A stretch of DNA of 64,000 bases from positions 40,975 through 104,974 of the forward strand of contig NZ_AGAF01000278.1 of the NCBI RefSeq assembly GCF_000224515.1, given 5' to 3'. Below the pieces are notes generated by a model. That model was given only the letters and a program-made list of their open reading frames with translations. It did not search any database and was not told the origin of the DNA. Both the position numbers and the translations under genes were made by a program. Numbering within the stretch: position 1 is the first letter of the stretch; every line of letters begins with the position of its first letter. Source of the stretch: Desulfosporosinus sp. OT (GTDB lineage Bacteria; Bacillota; Desulfitobacteriia; Desulfitobacteriales; Desulfitobacteriaceae). Below are positions 34,351 through 42,865 of the stretch, in pieces.

Positions 34351-35304
34351 TCATTTTTTAATGTCTAATAGTTCAAGACATTTTTGAGCAGCAACTTCAT
34401 CAATAAACAGAGTGTTAATATACCTGCCTCTTAAGGCTCCAATGATAGCCTCCGCTTTCTCTTCGCCATTAGCAACACCAATCGTATATTCCTTAGCACT
34501 AAGATCTTCTAAGGTAATTCCCACGGTTCGTTGGTTTAATTTCTCATCTGCAATTGTTCCATCTAGGCGAAAATAGCGGGAACAAATGTCTCCAACTGAA
34601 CCATTGTTCAATAATTCGTCGTATTCTTCATGCTTGAAATATCCAGCCTTAACAAGGATAGATTCTTCAGACACTCGTCCAATACCAAGAAGGGCGATTC
34701 GCGCTTCTCGACCTAAATCAAGAGTTTGTTTAACATTAGAATCAGCAACGAGCGCTCTGGCCAACTCTACACTATCGACAATCGCTGGAACGGGTAGCAT
34801 ATATGGCACAGCATGAAAGGCTTGAACAAATCGTTCCATGATGGTTGTCGATTGGGTAGATAGATAGTTCTTAGTAACCCCGCCATTGAGCTGAACAACT
34901 TTGATATTTTCTGCCGGGTATTCTTCGAGATGGTTTACTACAAAATGTAAGGTCGTACCCCAAGATACCCCAATCACATCTCCATCATTGACGATCTCAC
35001 CCAGAAAATTGCTAACAGCACGACCTAAATCATTGCGAATCGCATCAGGGTGATCAACAGTAACAGGTACTACGTAAACTTGTTTCAGATCAAAGTACTC
35101 TCGTAAAGTATCCGCTAATTCGTCAACCGATTGCAGGGTATAAACGACTTTGATTTCTACAATGCCCTCTTTATGAGCCTTATCAAGAAGGCGACTTACT
35201 TTAGCTTTTGAGATACCTTCAATTTTGGCAATTTCATCTTGTTTATAACCAAACTCATAATACATACGAGCAATTTTAACCAACAATCTGACTATATGCT
35301 TCAC
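34351..35304 (-). CDS. SorC-family sugar-responsive regulator
   Basis: A 317-residue transcription factor. An N-terminal helix-turn-helix (KQDEIAKIEGISKAKVSRLL) is followed by the SorC sugar-phosphate binding domain (GVSWGTTLHFVVNHLEEYPA, VQLNGG, ARIALLGIGRVSEES, AVGDICSRYF-like GSVGDICSRYFRLDG). The start is GTG 35304 behind AAGGAAG. As first gene of the sugar operon it probably controls that operon, binding near the AT-rich palindromes 90-125 bases upstream of its start and responding to a phosphorylated sugar. Confidence 0.9.
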   Translation of the reverse strand: MKHIVRLLVKIARMYYEFGYKQDEIAKIEGISKAKVSRLLDKAHKEGIVEIKVVYTLQSVDELADTLREYFDLKQVYVVPVTVDHPDAIRNDLGRAVSNFLGEIVNDGDVIGVSWGTTLHFVVNHLEEYPAENIKVVQLNGGVTKNYLSTQSTTIMERFVQAFHAVPYMLPVPAIVDSVELARALVADSNVKQTLDLGREARIALLGIGRVSEESILVKAGYFKHEEYDELLNNGSVGDICSRYFRLDGTIADEKLNQRTVGITLEDLSAKEYTIGVANGEEKAEAIIGALRGRYINTLFIDEVAAQKCLELLDIKK

Positions 35305-35392
35305 CTTCTTCCTTATCTCGCATTAATTGGTTTTTTCAGAATAATCTTAGTTGAGTGTATATTCTCTAAAAGTCCTCATATCCCTGCTTGAT

Positions 35393-35428
35393 TTGAAATT
35401 AATTTCTTTAGTGTGGAATTAATTTCAA
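35393..35428 (-). promoter_or_regulatory. candidate SorC operator
   Basis: TTGAAATTAATTTC and GGAATTAATTTCAA form an inverted pair around ATTAATT cores, 8 bases apart, upstream of the SorC gene. Two near-identical palindromic half sites are what tetrameric SorC proteins bind. Confidence 0.5.
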
Positions 35429-35452
35429 TGTACATGATTCCAATAAATAAAT

Positions 35453-35480
35453 AAAAGGCAACTCAGCGAGTTGCCTTTTT
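35453..35480. terminator. bidirectional-looking terminator between GMC gene and sugar operon
   Basis: GGCAACTC-AGC-GAGTTGCC with A residues before and T residues after it, so it can end transcripts from both sides. The minus-strand GMC gene is the likely user. Confidence 0.75.
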
Positions 35481-35666
35481 AATACTAGTCAGACTTCCAT
35501 GCCGCTAGCATAACTTTTCGTTTCATACTTTCTGGAAGCATAAGTGCGCCTTAGTTGCACTAACCCCATAGTACAAATTCATCCAATTGGGACTCCCACT
35601 ACTAAAAGCGGGAATGGTACTTAATACTTTCCTTCGGTAGAGTTAAAACTTCCTTCGCTGCGAAGT

Positions 35667-36929
35667 TTAACTCTTCATCATTAGCAGGTGCTTTGCTAAG
35701 CGTTTTGCCAAGGCCAGCACGGTAAGGGTAGGCGGTAAACCCCACGCCGTTGGGATTACAGAACAATCACAAACATATAAGTTATCATACTCGCTCTTTA
35801 AGTTGGAATCAACGATTTCCCCTATCCTTGCCGAGCCACCTGGATGGGCAGAAGTCCAGACAGTACTATACAGTCTCTTCGCTCCAGCATGCAGCAAAAT
35901 TTCTCTAGCCTTGCTCTCGCCTAACTGCATTCTTTGTTTGTCAGCCTCGCTAAAATTCTTATAAACTTTTCCTCGTTTGATACTACCCCCAAGGCCATCT
36001 CTAACTTTAACCATAATCCCCATGGTTCTCTCGTGTTGCCAAACTCGGTTTGGACGTAGTGCTTGGACACTAAACAACTGATAGACAAGTTTGGGCAAGG
36101 TAAGGTCCGTGAGAACAAAACCTTCTTCTTCAAAAATCATTCCGGCAGCCATAGGTATCTCCTTCCCTGCCTCGATGCCCTCCGCCAGTCCCTGCACAAT
36201 CGTGATAGGGTCACAAAAAAATCCTTCACCTGCTTTATTGATTTTACTGGCTTGAAGAATTTGGGCACTTCCAAGTCCTCCGGCAGAAAGCACTATCTTA
36301 GAAGCATATATTTTATGGTGTTCGCCTTGTACTGTTGCTTCCACACCTATTGCCTGGTTCTCATTCACAATTACGCGGGTTACTACTGAACAAGTTAGCA
36401 GCACCGCACCTGATTCAATTGCATCACTTACATAGCGATTGGCATTCCACAGGGCCTCAGAAGGAAAATGCCCTGGAGCACACAGATCCTGGTAAATAAA
36501 CTTGTCCAACTTCCCCCATGCTAAACCTAGGTCAACTGCGCTTTGCCGAATTTTATGGGCAGCAGGACCAATTAATTCATCTTTCAGAGGACCTAAGGGC
36601 AATTCGCTTCTTAGTTCCTCGACTTCACTGGACAAATCGATACCAAATTTGGCAAACAGTTTCGCCGGTGGGTCGTAAGCTGTTCCGTAGTACAATACTG
36701 ATGTCCCTCCGGTCCGGATTCCCCTGACCAAGGTCTTACCCTTGCCAATGAACATCATCTCTTTGTTTTTAAGCATTCTGGGTATGTTAATAGAAAGGTC
36801 TGCCTGCCCTTTTTCCAGAAGCAGAACCTTCTTGTGCTGTCTGGCCATTTGTCGAGCAACACAGGCCCCTGAAGGACCAGTTCCGACAATTATTACATCC
36901 CAAGTTTCTTTTCCTATATTTAAGCTCAT
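35667..36929 (-). CDS. GMC-type FAD-dependent oxidoreductase
   Basis: A 420-residue flavoprotein. The FAD-binding Rossmann motif is at about residues 11-30 (DVIIVGTGPSGACVARQMA), a second FAD contact is VLSAGGLGSAQILQASKI, and the C-terminal GMC signature SAHPGGSARIG lies before NLYVCDCSVIPTAWGLPPTL. Members oxidise alcohols or related groups. At 420 residues it is shorter than eukaryotic GMC enzymes but normal for the bacterial group. It may be cotranscribed with the small gene 21 bases upstream. Confidence 0.85.
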   Translation of the reverse strand: MSLNIGKETWDVIIVGTGPSGACVARQMARQHKKVLLLEKGQADLSINIPRMLKNKEMMFIGKGKTLVRGIRTGGTSVLYYGTAYDPPAKLFAKFGIDLSSEVEELRSELPLGPLKDELIGPAAHKIRQSAVDLGLAWGKLDKFIYQDLCAPGHFPSEALWNANRYVSDAIESGAVLLTCSVVTRVIVNENQAIGVEATVQGEHHKIYASKIVLSAGGLGSAQILQASKINKAGEGFFCDPITIVQGLAEGIEAGKEIPMAAGMIFEEEGFVLTDLTLPKLVYQLFSVQALRPNRVWQHERTMGIMVKVRDGLGGSIKRGKVYKNFSEADKQRMQLGESKAREILLHAGAKRLYSTVWTSAHPGGSARIGEIVDSNLKSEYDNLYVCDCSVIPTAWGLPPTLTVLALAKRLAKHLLMMKS

Positions 36930-36950
36930 CTGCTCATCCCTTTAATTTCC

Positions 36951-37214
36951 TTAACTCATTCTCAGCTCGTCGTCTAAACGCCGTTCAATCTCTTCATCCG
37001 TCAAATCAAATTCACGTGCGAATTCTCTTGCTTGTTCTCTCTGGGCGCAATAATACTGTTTGCGCTGCTCCCTTTTAAGTAATGGATCCTGTTTTCCAGG
37101 TCCGAAACTACGCAAGCTGCGATAAATCATATAACTGATCAATGAAGTAACCATAAGCATGAGAATACTTTGAATTGGATCTCCAAAACCAAAACCAATA
37201 ATCATACTGTTCAC
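36951..37214 (-). CDS. small membrane-anchored protein with acidic/basic tail
   Basis: An 84-87 residue protein: one N-terminal membrane span (about SILMLMVTSLISYMIY) and a highly charged cytoplasmic tail (REQAREFAREFDLTDEEIER). The start is either GTG 37214 or, more likely, ATG 37205, which has GGGGTG at the right distance. No family recognised. It precedes the GMC gene by 21 bases. Confidence 0.6.
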   Translation of the reverse strand: MNSMIIGFGFGDPIQSILMLMVTSLISYMIYRSLRSFGPGKQDPLLKREQRKQYYCAQREQAREFAREFDLTDEEIERRLDDELRMS

Positions 37215-37286
37215 CCCGAAAAATAAGTCTTATTCTCCCTTTCATTCTAACAAACGATGAGCCTACTTCCCTCTTTTGAATTACTA

Positions 37287-37499
37287 CTAACGCCACGAGT
37301 CTCTCATCATCTTTTCGACTTCATCTTTAATCCGTTTTGTTTCTTCAACATCAATTTCGTACATTCCATTTACAAACTTTAGAGCATCGCCTTCTTTAGC
37401 GGTCGCCGGAATATCGCTTTTAGAAATATCTTTCATTGCTTGACCATCGATTTCGACGACCGCAAAGTCACCCTCAAAGCGGTCAATAATGATTGCCAT
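37287..37499 (-). CDS. DUF3006 protein
   Basis: A 70-residue protein matching DUF3006: MAIIIDRFEGDFAVVEIDGQ then the domain end YEIDVEETKRIKDEVEKMM. These small beta-rich proteins are often found next to extracellular ComEC-like hydrolases, as here (66 bases upstream lies that gene). ATG 37499 follows GGAGGGG. Function unknown. Confidence 0.85.
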   Translation of the reverse strand: MAIIIDRFEGDFAVVEIDGQAMKDISKSDIPATAKEGDALKFVNGMYEIDVEETKRIKDEVEKMMRDSWR

Positions 37500-37565
37500 T
37501 TAAATCCCCTCCTTTAATTGGGATGTTAGCACGAACTGGCTGCATGGGGTTGAGGCTTGACTTCT

Positions 37566-38495
37566 CTAAGGGGTGGCAGCATTTACAGGTGGTCTATTAG
37601 ATGATATTGTCTTGCCTGTTTTCTCAAATTTAATGGTATCTCCATTGGTTGTAGCAACAACCGTTCCATCTTGGTCTGTCCGATACACTTGTACCCCTGC
37701 ACCGCTTAATTTCTTTAATGTCTTTTGAGCAGGATGCCCATACTCGTTATTAACTCCGACAGATATCACTGCGTATTTAGGCTCAACAGCCTTTAGAAAC
37801 GCATTTGTGGTTGAACTCGTACTTCCGTGGTGTCCAACCTTTAACACGGTTGCCGTTAAATCTTGCCCGTTTTTCAACATTTCTGCTTCTGAAGCATCTT
37901 CCGCATCCCCTGTTAACAAGAAGGAAACCTTACCAAAGGTGATCTTTAAAACAACACTATAGTTATTAAGATCTTCATATTGGTCACTATTGGGTGCTAA
38001 AAATACTCCAGTTATACCTGCAACATCGAGCTTGGTGTTAGCTTTAACTCTAATTTTCTTTGCGCCACTTGTATTGACCGCAGTAATAAAATCCTTAAAC
38101 GTTCTTGTCGTTGAAGTGCCATTTGACATATAAACCTGTTTTGGCGGGAAAATGTTTATGATGGTACCAAGTCCACCAATATGATCTTCATGTGGATGAG
38201 TAGCGACTACCGCAGAAAGTTCTTTGACTCCATGGGATTTAAGATAACTTACTACCCCTGGACCGTCCTCAAGATTTCCCCCATCAATAAGAATTGCTTC
38301 ACCGCTAGGGGTAATCACTAAGATGCTATCCGCCTGACCAACATTTAGAAAATGGACTTGCAGCTGACCACTTTTCCCTGTTTGACTAGTTGCAAGGCTT
38401 GGAGTCACCTCCTCTTTCGCTATACCACAACCTGAAAGAACTAATAAAAGCATGATGAGCAGCGGCAAGATAAACCGCCTTTTACGAAATACCAA
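37566..38495 (-). CDS. ComEC/Rec2-like metallo-beta-lactamase lipoprotein
   Basis: A 309-residue lipoprotein (lipobox LLVLSGC) with a metallo-beta-lactamase domain of the ComEC C-terminal type: FLNVGQADSILVITPSGEAI, ILIDGG, the metal site THPHEDHIGGL, VSFLLTGDAEDASE and LKVGHHGSTSST. It lacks the ComEC membrane channel, so it acts as a surface hydrolase, possibly on nucleic acid or cyclic-nucleotide-like substrates. It forms an operon with DUF3006. Confidence 0.88.
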   Translation of the reverse strand: MVFRKRRFILPLLIMLLLVLSGCGIAKEEVTPSLATSQTGKSGQLQVHFLNVGQADSILVITPSGEAILIDGGNLEDGPGVVSYLKSHGVKELSAVVATHPHEDHIGGLGTIINIFPPKQVYMSNGTSTTRTFKDFITAVNTSGAKKIRVKANTKLDVAGITGVFLAPNSDQYEDLNNYSVVLKITFGKVSFLLTGDAEDASEAEMLKNGQDLTATVLKVGHHGSTSSTTNAFLKAVEPKYAVISVGVNNEYGHPAQKTLKKLSGAGVQVYRTDQDGTVVATTNGDTIKFEKTGKTISSNRPPVNAATP

Positions 38496-38711
38496 TTAAA
38501 TAACTCCCCTCAATTTTTGCAACGGGTGCCTGGACACTCCATTCGGACTTCTTCATCTATTGGGTTTCATCCTCGTTTTTCTCAAAAAGAACTACTAATA
38601 ATGGAGCGTTCATTAATGCCAATGTCCCCCATCCTACAGCGTATTGATTTACATCCAAGGGTTTTGACCTCAAATTCAATCATGGTGACACTCGTGGGGC
38701 GATACTCACAA

Positions 38712-38831
38712 TTATAACATTTCTTTTATGGTTTGGAGGTACTGCATTAATCTATCGAAGTTACGACAATAAGCTTCCGGAATAGGGCTTGCAATTAATC
38801 CTTGATTTCTTTCAACACGATCAAAGATATT
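38712..38831 (-). pseudogene. possible C-terminal gene remnant in a 350-base gap
   Basis: An open stretch of 39 codons without start, NIFDRVERNQGLIASPIPEA then YCRNFDRLMQYLQTIKEML and stop. It reads like the end of a helical protein but I do not recognise it. The rest of the 38496-38842 gap shows nothing else. Confidence 0.2.
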
Positions 38832-38842
38832 CTAACACGCAA

Positions 38843-40321
38843 TCAAACATTCACAAACTTTGTCGCAATATTCTCGCTGAATGTCCTATCATGCTCCACG
38901 AACAGAATAGTTGGTTGGTATTCAAGCAATAGCTCTTCGATTTGTATACGGGAAATCACATCAATATAGTTAAGTGGTTCATCCCAAATATACAGATGCG
39001 CTTGTTGGCATAAACTTTTGGCAATCAGCACTTTTTTCTTTTGACCACCACTAAAAGTAGACATATCCTTTTCAAATTGAACTCTAGAAAAACCAAGTTT
39101 TCTTAAAATCGATTTAAGAAGGCTTTCGTTGATCTCGTTGTTTATAGCATAGTCAGTTAAATTGCCCTGAAGATGCGATGTATCTTGTGAAACATAGGAG
39201 ATTTTAAGCTGACTTCCTTTCCTAAAAGTGCCTGTATAGTTTATATTCTTATCACAAATAAGTTTGATAACACTTGATTTTCCTGAGCCGTTTTTGCCCA
39301 TAAGCGCAATTCGGTCACCTTGCTCAATAGTAAAGTCGATATCTTTGCAAATCATCCTTTCACCATAAAAAATCGAAACACTTTCAAGTTCAGCAAGTCG
39401 ATTTTTATGATAAGCCAGTTGAGAAAGCTTCAGGCTGTCGGAGTCTTCAACATTTTTAAGAAGTTTAGATTCTTCATCAACAGCAGACTGCTTCCTGCTC
39501 TCGATTGACTTGGAACGTTTCATCATTTTAGCGGCTTTATGACCAACATAACCTTTATCTAGCTTGGAACCAGAATTCCTTGTTCCATTTTTTGTTTTTT
39601 CCACTTCGTGCGACCAGCTACTCGTTCGTTTGGCAGAATCCGACAAGTGAGTAATGTCTTTCCTAAGCCTTTCGTTTTCTGCAAACTCAAAACTTTCTTG
39701 CCTTTGTTTATTTTCCCACCAACTGGAGAAATTGCCTTTTTGGATTTCGATATTGGTCTTATTGATTGAAAGAATATGGTCAACGCAGTTATCCAGAAAT
39801 GCTCTATCGTGTGATACCAGAATATAACCGCTTTTGGTGTTAAGGTAATCACTGACAAGTTTTCTTGCAGTCATATCCAGGTGATTGGTTGGTTCATCAA
39901 TCAACAGAAAACTATTTTCCTTCAGAAACAAAGTAGCAAGCAACACTTTCGTTTGTTCGCCGTGGGATAATGAATCAAACGGACGATATAAAATATCCTC
40001 AGAAACTTCGAGCAATGAAAGTTCACGCAGCAATTTCCAATGAAGATAGTCGGGAAAAATATCGCTGATGACCTCAAGGGTATCATTTTCCTTGTTTACG
40101 ACATTGAAAGGAAAATATTCAAAGCGAACATTTGCTGAAATATTACCGCTGTATTCATATTTACCAAGTAACAAATTGAGAAATGTAGTCTTACCTCTAC
40201 CATTTCTGCCCGTAAACCCCAATTTCCAAGTCGTGTCTATTTGGAAACTCACGTTTTCAAATACATTATCATAACTACCGTCATAAGCAAACGTAAGGTT
40301 TGCAACATTTATTAGCGACAT
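38843..40321 (-). CDS. Lsa-type ABC-F ribosomal protection protein
   Basis: A 492-residue soluble ABC-F protein with two ATPase domains and no membrane part: Walker A GRNGRGKTT and GKNGSGKSS, signatures LSHGEQTKVL and FSGGQKKKVL, Walker B FLLIDEPTNHLD and LYIWDEPLNYID. The opening (MSLINVANLTFAYDGSYDNV) and length point to the Lsa/Vga side of the family, which displaces lincosamides, streptogramin A and pleuromutilins from the ribosome. Expression is probably induced by such drugs through the attenuator in its leader. ATG 40321 follows CAGGAGG. The resistance spectrum cannot be read from sequence. Confidence 0.88.
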   Translation of the reverse strand: MSLINVANLTFAYDGSYDNVFENVSFQIDTTWKLGFTGRNGRGKTTFLNLLLGKYEYSGNISANVRFEYFPFNVVNKENDTLEVISDIFPDYLHWKLLRELSLLEVSEDILYRPFDSLSHGEQTKVLLATLFLKENSFLLIDEPTNHLDMTARKLVSDYLNTKSGYILVSHDRAFLDNCVDHILSINKTNIEIQKGNFSSWWENKQRQESFEFAENERLRKDITHLSDSAKRTSSWSHEVEKTKNGTRNSGSKLDKGYVGHKAAKMMKRSKSIESRKQSAVDEESKLLKNVEDSDSLKLSQLAYHKNRLAELESVSIFYGERMICKDIDFTIEQGDRIALMGKNGSGKSSVIKLICDKNINYTGTFRKGSQLKISYVSQDTSHLQGNLTDYAINNEINESLLKSILRKLGFSRVQFEKDMSTFSGGQKKKVLIAKSLCQQAHLYIWDEPLNYIDVISRIQIEELLLEYQPTILFVEHDRTFSENIATKFVNV

Positions 40322-40344
40322 AATTTTATCCTCCTGAGCAAAAT

Positions 40345-40496
40345 AATGAGCTGCAAGAAAGTTAATTCTTGCAGCTCATTAATACACAATAAAGCCAGCC
40401 CTCTATGAGGTATGGGTAAGATGTATTATTTGAGTGAAAAGAGAGTAACTTTCTTGCATAGGCACAACAAAACGAGCGTTTCAGCCACCATTTCAT
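40345..40496 (-). promoter_or_regulatory. transcription attenuator of the ABC-F gene with candidate leader peptides
   Basis: On the minus strand AATGAGCTGCAAGAA pairs with TTCTTGCAGCTCATT (40345-40380), followed by ATTATTTTG: a terminator just before the ABC-F start. An upstream segment, TGCAAGAAAGTTA (40446-40458), is perfectly complementary over 13 bases to TAACTTTCTTGCA in the 3' arm of that terminator, so it can form a competing antiterminator. It lies inside two possible leader ORFs: 44 codons from ATG 40496 (MKWWLKRSFCC...), ending at 40362, and 18 codons from ATG 40459 (MQESYSLFTQIIHLTHTS). Neither has a clear ribosome site. Confidence 0.7.
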
Positions 40497-40611
40497 TATG
40501 CTTTGTATAATTAGCAAGAAAAATTACGCATCTTTCCATCTCCAATCTCTAATTGTTAGTTACATTTTAATCTATTTCCCCCAAAAATTCAACTTGGAGA
40601 AATTAAAGTGG

Positions 40612-42264
40612 TTAACCAAAGACAGCTGGATAATAAGTGACCCAGCCTCCGCTTAGATTCTTAACTCGAGTAAATCCGTGTTGAGTTAAAATTCGATAAG
40701 CTAAATAGCCGCGTAACCCGATCTCACAGTATACCACGATGTCCTTATCCTTAGGAAGTTCCGCTAAGTGACTGCGCAAGTCATTTATCGGTATATGCAG
40801 CGATCCAGGAATAAATTTTGCTCTGCGTTCTTCTTCGTCCCGTACATCAATGATACATAGATCTTGCGCTTTAAGTTTAGTTAGTTCATGCCACTGGATC
40901 ATCCGAACATCGCCATTAATAATGTTTTCCGCCACGTAGCCGATCATGTTAGCCGGGTCCTTAGCCGATGAAAATGGCGGAGCATAGGCCAGTTCGAGTT
41001 CCTGTAAATCATAAACGGTGCCTTGGTGACGGATTACCCCAGCAATGTCATCGATCCGTTTATCAACACCCTGAGCACCGATAGCTTGAGCACCTAGGAC
41101 TCGACCGTTACTTCGATCAAAGATAAGTTTTATGGATATCCTTGTTGCACCCGGATAATAACCTGCATGAGAATTAGAGTGATTTATCGCTACTTCGAAA
41201 GGAATTCCTAATTTAGTGAGCATCTTTTCATTCGCGCCGGTCGCAGCTGCCACTAAATCAAAAACCTTGGCAATAGCAGTACCTTGGGTGCCCTTATACT
41301 GACTATTCCGACCAGCGATAACGTCGGCAACAATGCGGCCTTGCTTATTGGCAGGCCCTGCAAGCGGCAAGAGCGCAGGCTGTCCTGTTACGATGTGTTT
41401 TACTTCAATGACATCGCCCACAGCATAAATATTAGGATCTGAAGTCTGCAGCCGTTCATTGACTTTGATTCCGCCTAAGTCTCCAATCGTTAGTCCCGCT
41501 TCCTTAGCTAATTTAATTTCAGGTTTTACGCCAATGGCCATAATTATTAAATCCGCTTCAATTTCTTCACCGCTCTGGAGCGTAATGACGGTCGTATTAT
41601 CCTTTTTAACAAAGGATTTTACTCCGTCTTCTAAAATAAGGTTGACTCCTTTATTGAAAATATGCTCATGCAGAATAGCGGCCATTTCAAAATCCAGAGG
41701 GGCCATGACTTGATTGCTCATTTCAATAATTGTGGTACTTACCCCCCGGGCGTGAAGATTTTCAGCCATTTCTAAGCCAATAAAACCACCGCCCACGACT
41801 GCCGCTGTTTGCGGTTGCTGCTCATCGACATATCGTTTTATCTGATCAATATCCGTTACATTACGTACAACAAGAGCTTCGATATCATCGATTCCGGGAA
41901 TCGGCGGACGAAGCGGGGCTGCCCCGGGAGAAAGAATCAATTGATCATAGGATTCTCGATAGACTTTGCCATTACTTTCTTGAACTTCGACGACCTTTTC
42001 TTCAGGAAAAACACGGGTAACCTCACTAAAGATTCTTACATCAATTAGAAAGCGACTTCTCATTGCTTCAGGCTTAGATACCAGAAGGGCATCCCGCTCA
42101 TTGATAACTCCGCTGACATAATACGGTAAGCCACAGTTTGCATACGAAATGTGCTCTCCACGTTCAAATATAATTATTTCCGCCTCTTCATCTAAACGGC
42201 GTAAGCGTGCTGCAGCGCTGGCCCCTCCAGCAACTCCACCAACAATAAGTACTTTTTTTCCCAT
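40612..42264 (-). CDS. CoA-disulfide reductase-type flavoprotein fused to rhodanese
   Basis: A 550-residue fusion. The first 445 residues are a flavoprotein disulfide reductase with FAD motif VLIVGGVAGGASAAARLRR, the single redox cysteine C44 in YANCGLPYYVSG, and the NAD(P)H motif VVGGGFIGLEMAENL. The last ~100 residues are a rhodanese domain with active C513 in VVYCEIGLRGYLAYR. Such CoADR-RHD enzymes reduce CoA disulfide or CoA-persulfide and polysulfide, which suits a sulfur-metabolising anaerobe. It is transcribed away from a DUF134 regulator across a region holding a perfect palindrome. Confidence 0.92.
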   Translation of the reverse strand: MGKKVLIVGGVAGGASAAARLRRLDEEAEIIIFERGEHISYANCGLPYYVSGVINERDALLVSKPEAMRSRFLIDVRIFSEVTRVFPEEKVVEVQESNGKVYRESYDQLILSPGAAPLRPPIPGIDDIEALVVRNVTDIDQIKRYVDEQQPQTAAVVGGGFIGLEMAENLHARGVSTTIIEMSNQVMAPLDFEMAAILHEHIFNKGVNLILEDGVKSFVKKDNTTVITLQSGEEIEADLIIMAIGVKPEIKLAKEAGLTIGDLGGIKVNERLQTSDPNIYAVGDVIEVKHIVTGQPALLPLAGPANKQGRIVADVIAGRNSQYKGTQGTAIAKVFDLVAAATGANEKMLTKLGIPFEVAINHSNSHAGYYPGATRISIKLIFDRSNGRVLGAQAIGAQGVDKRIDDIAGVIRHQGTVYDLQELELAYAPPFSSAKDPANMIGYVAENIINGDVRMIQWHELTKLKAQDLCIIDVRDEEERRAKFIPGSLHIPINDLRSHLAELPKDKDIVVYCEIGLRGYLAYRILTQHGFTRVKNLSGGWVTYYPAVFG

Positions 42265-42325
42265 TACAAACTTCTCCTTCAGCTAATAAATTTGACATCC
42301 GAGTTCTCTAAATTTATGAAAATAA

Positions 42326-42361
42326 TAACATGATTATTGGCATTTGACAATAATCATGTTA
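42326..42361. promoter_or_regulatory. palindromic operator over the DUF134 promoter
   Basis: TAACATGATTATTG and CAATAATCATGTTA form a perfect 14-bp inverted repeat with 8 bases between. TTGGCA (within it) and TATCCT, 17 bases apart, make a plausible promoter for the DUF134 gene. A dimeric regulator bound here would block that promoter and could affect the divergent reductase gene. Confidence 0.7.
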
Positions 42362-42411
42362 TCCTTTCTTTTGGGAGCTTATTACAATCGGTCAATTGAA
42401 AGGAGAATCTT

Positions 42412-42852
42412 ATGCCTAGGCCAGTAAAATGGAGACGGGTGGAGAATATTCCCGAGAATAAATATTTTGCACCCTGTCCAAAGGGAAAATGTGGCTGCTC
42501 TGAGGGAATTGAAGAGATTCAACTTAAAATAGAAGAATTAGAAGCCATGAGGCTTAAGGATATTGAAGAACTCACGCAAGAAGAGTGTTCTGTGAGGATG
42601 CAAATTTCCAGACAAACCTTTCAAAATATTATCGATGAGGCCAGAAAAAAGGTCGTAACTGCACTCATGGAAAATAGAGCGATCACTATTGGCGGAGGAC
42701 ACTACACTAAAAATGTCTGCAATTTCAAATGTATTTCCTGCGGAAATGAAACGATCACCACTTATGAGGATCACAGACCTGTGTGCCACCACTGCGGCTC
42801 AAATAAAGTCGTGTGTAACCAAAAGCAATGTATTACTCATTGTGAGAGGTAA
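42412..42852 (+). CDS. DUF134 putative DNA-binding regulator
   Basis: A 146-residue protein of the UPF0251/DUF134 family: opening MPRPVKWRRVENIPENKYFA, a sigma-factor-like helix-turn-helix (LTQEECSVRMQISRQTFQNI) and a cysteine-rich C-terminal part (CNFKCISCGNE, CHHCGSNKVVCNQKQCITHC) that should bind metal. The perfect palindrome over its own promoter suggests autoregulation, and the divergent CoA-disulfide reductase suggests a redox or sulfur signal. ATG 42412 follows AAAGGAG. Confidence 0.85.
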   Translation: MPRPVKWRRVENIPENKYFAPCPKGKCGCSEGIEEIQLKIEELEAMRLKDIEELTQEECSVRMQISRQTFQNIIDEARKKVVTALMENRAITIGGGHYTKNVCNFKCISCGNETITTYEDHRPVCHHCGSNKVVCNQKQCITHCER

Positions 42853-42865
42853 AGGAGTGCGGCGG

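Noticed and set aside
27439-35304. Identification as an autoinducer-2 lsr operon
   Set aside because: Only one permease gene, no LsrG-like gene, the aldolase is canonical DeoC rather than LsrF, and a zinc dehydrogenase is present.
38517-38717. 66-codon plus-strand frame in the gap before the ABC-F gene
   Set aside because: No ribosome site, no recognisable motif, unusual composition for this genome.
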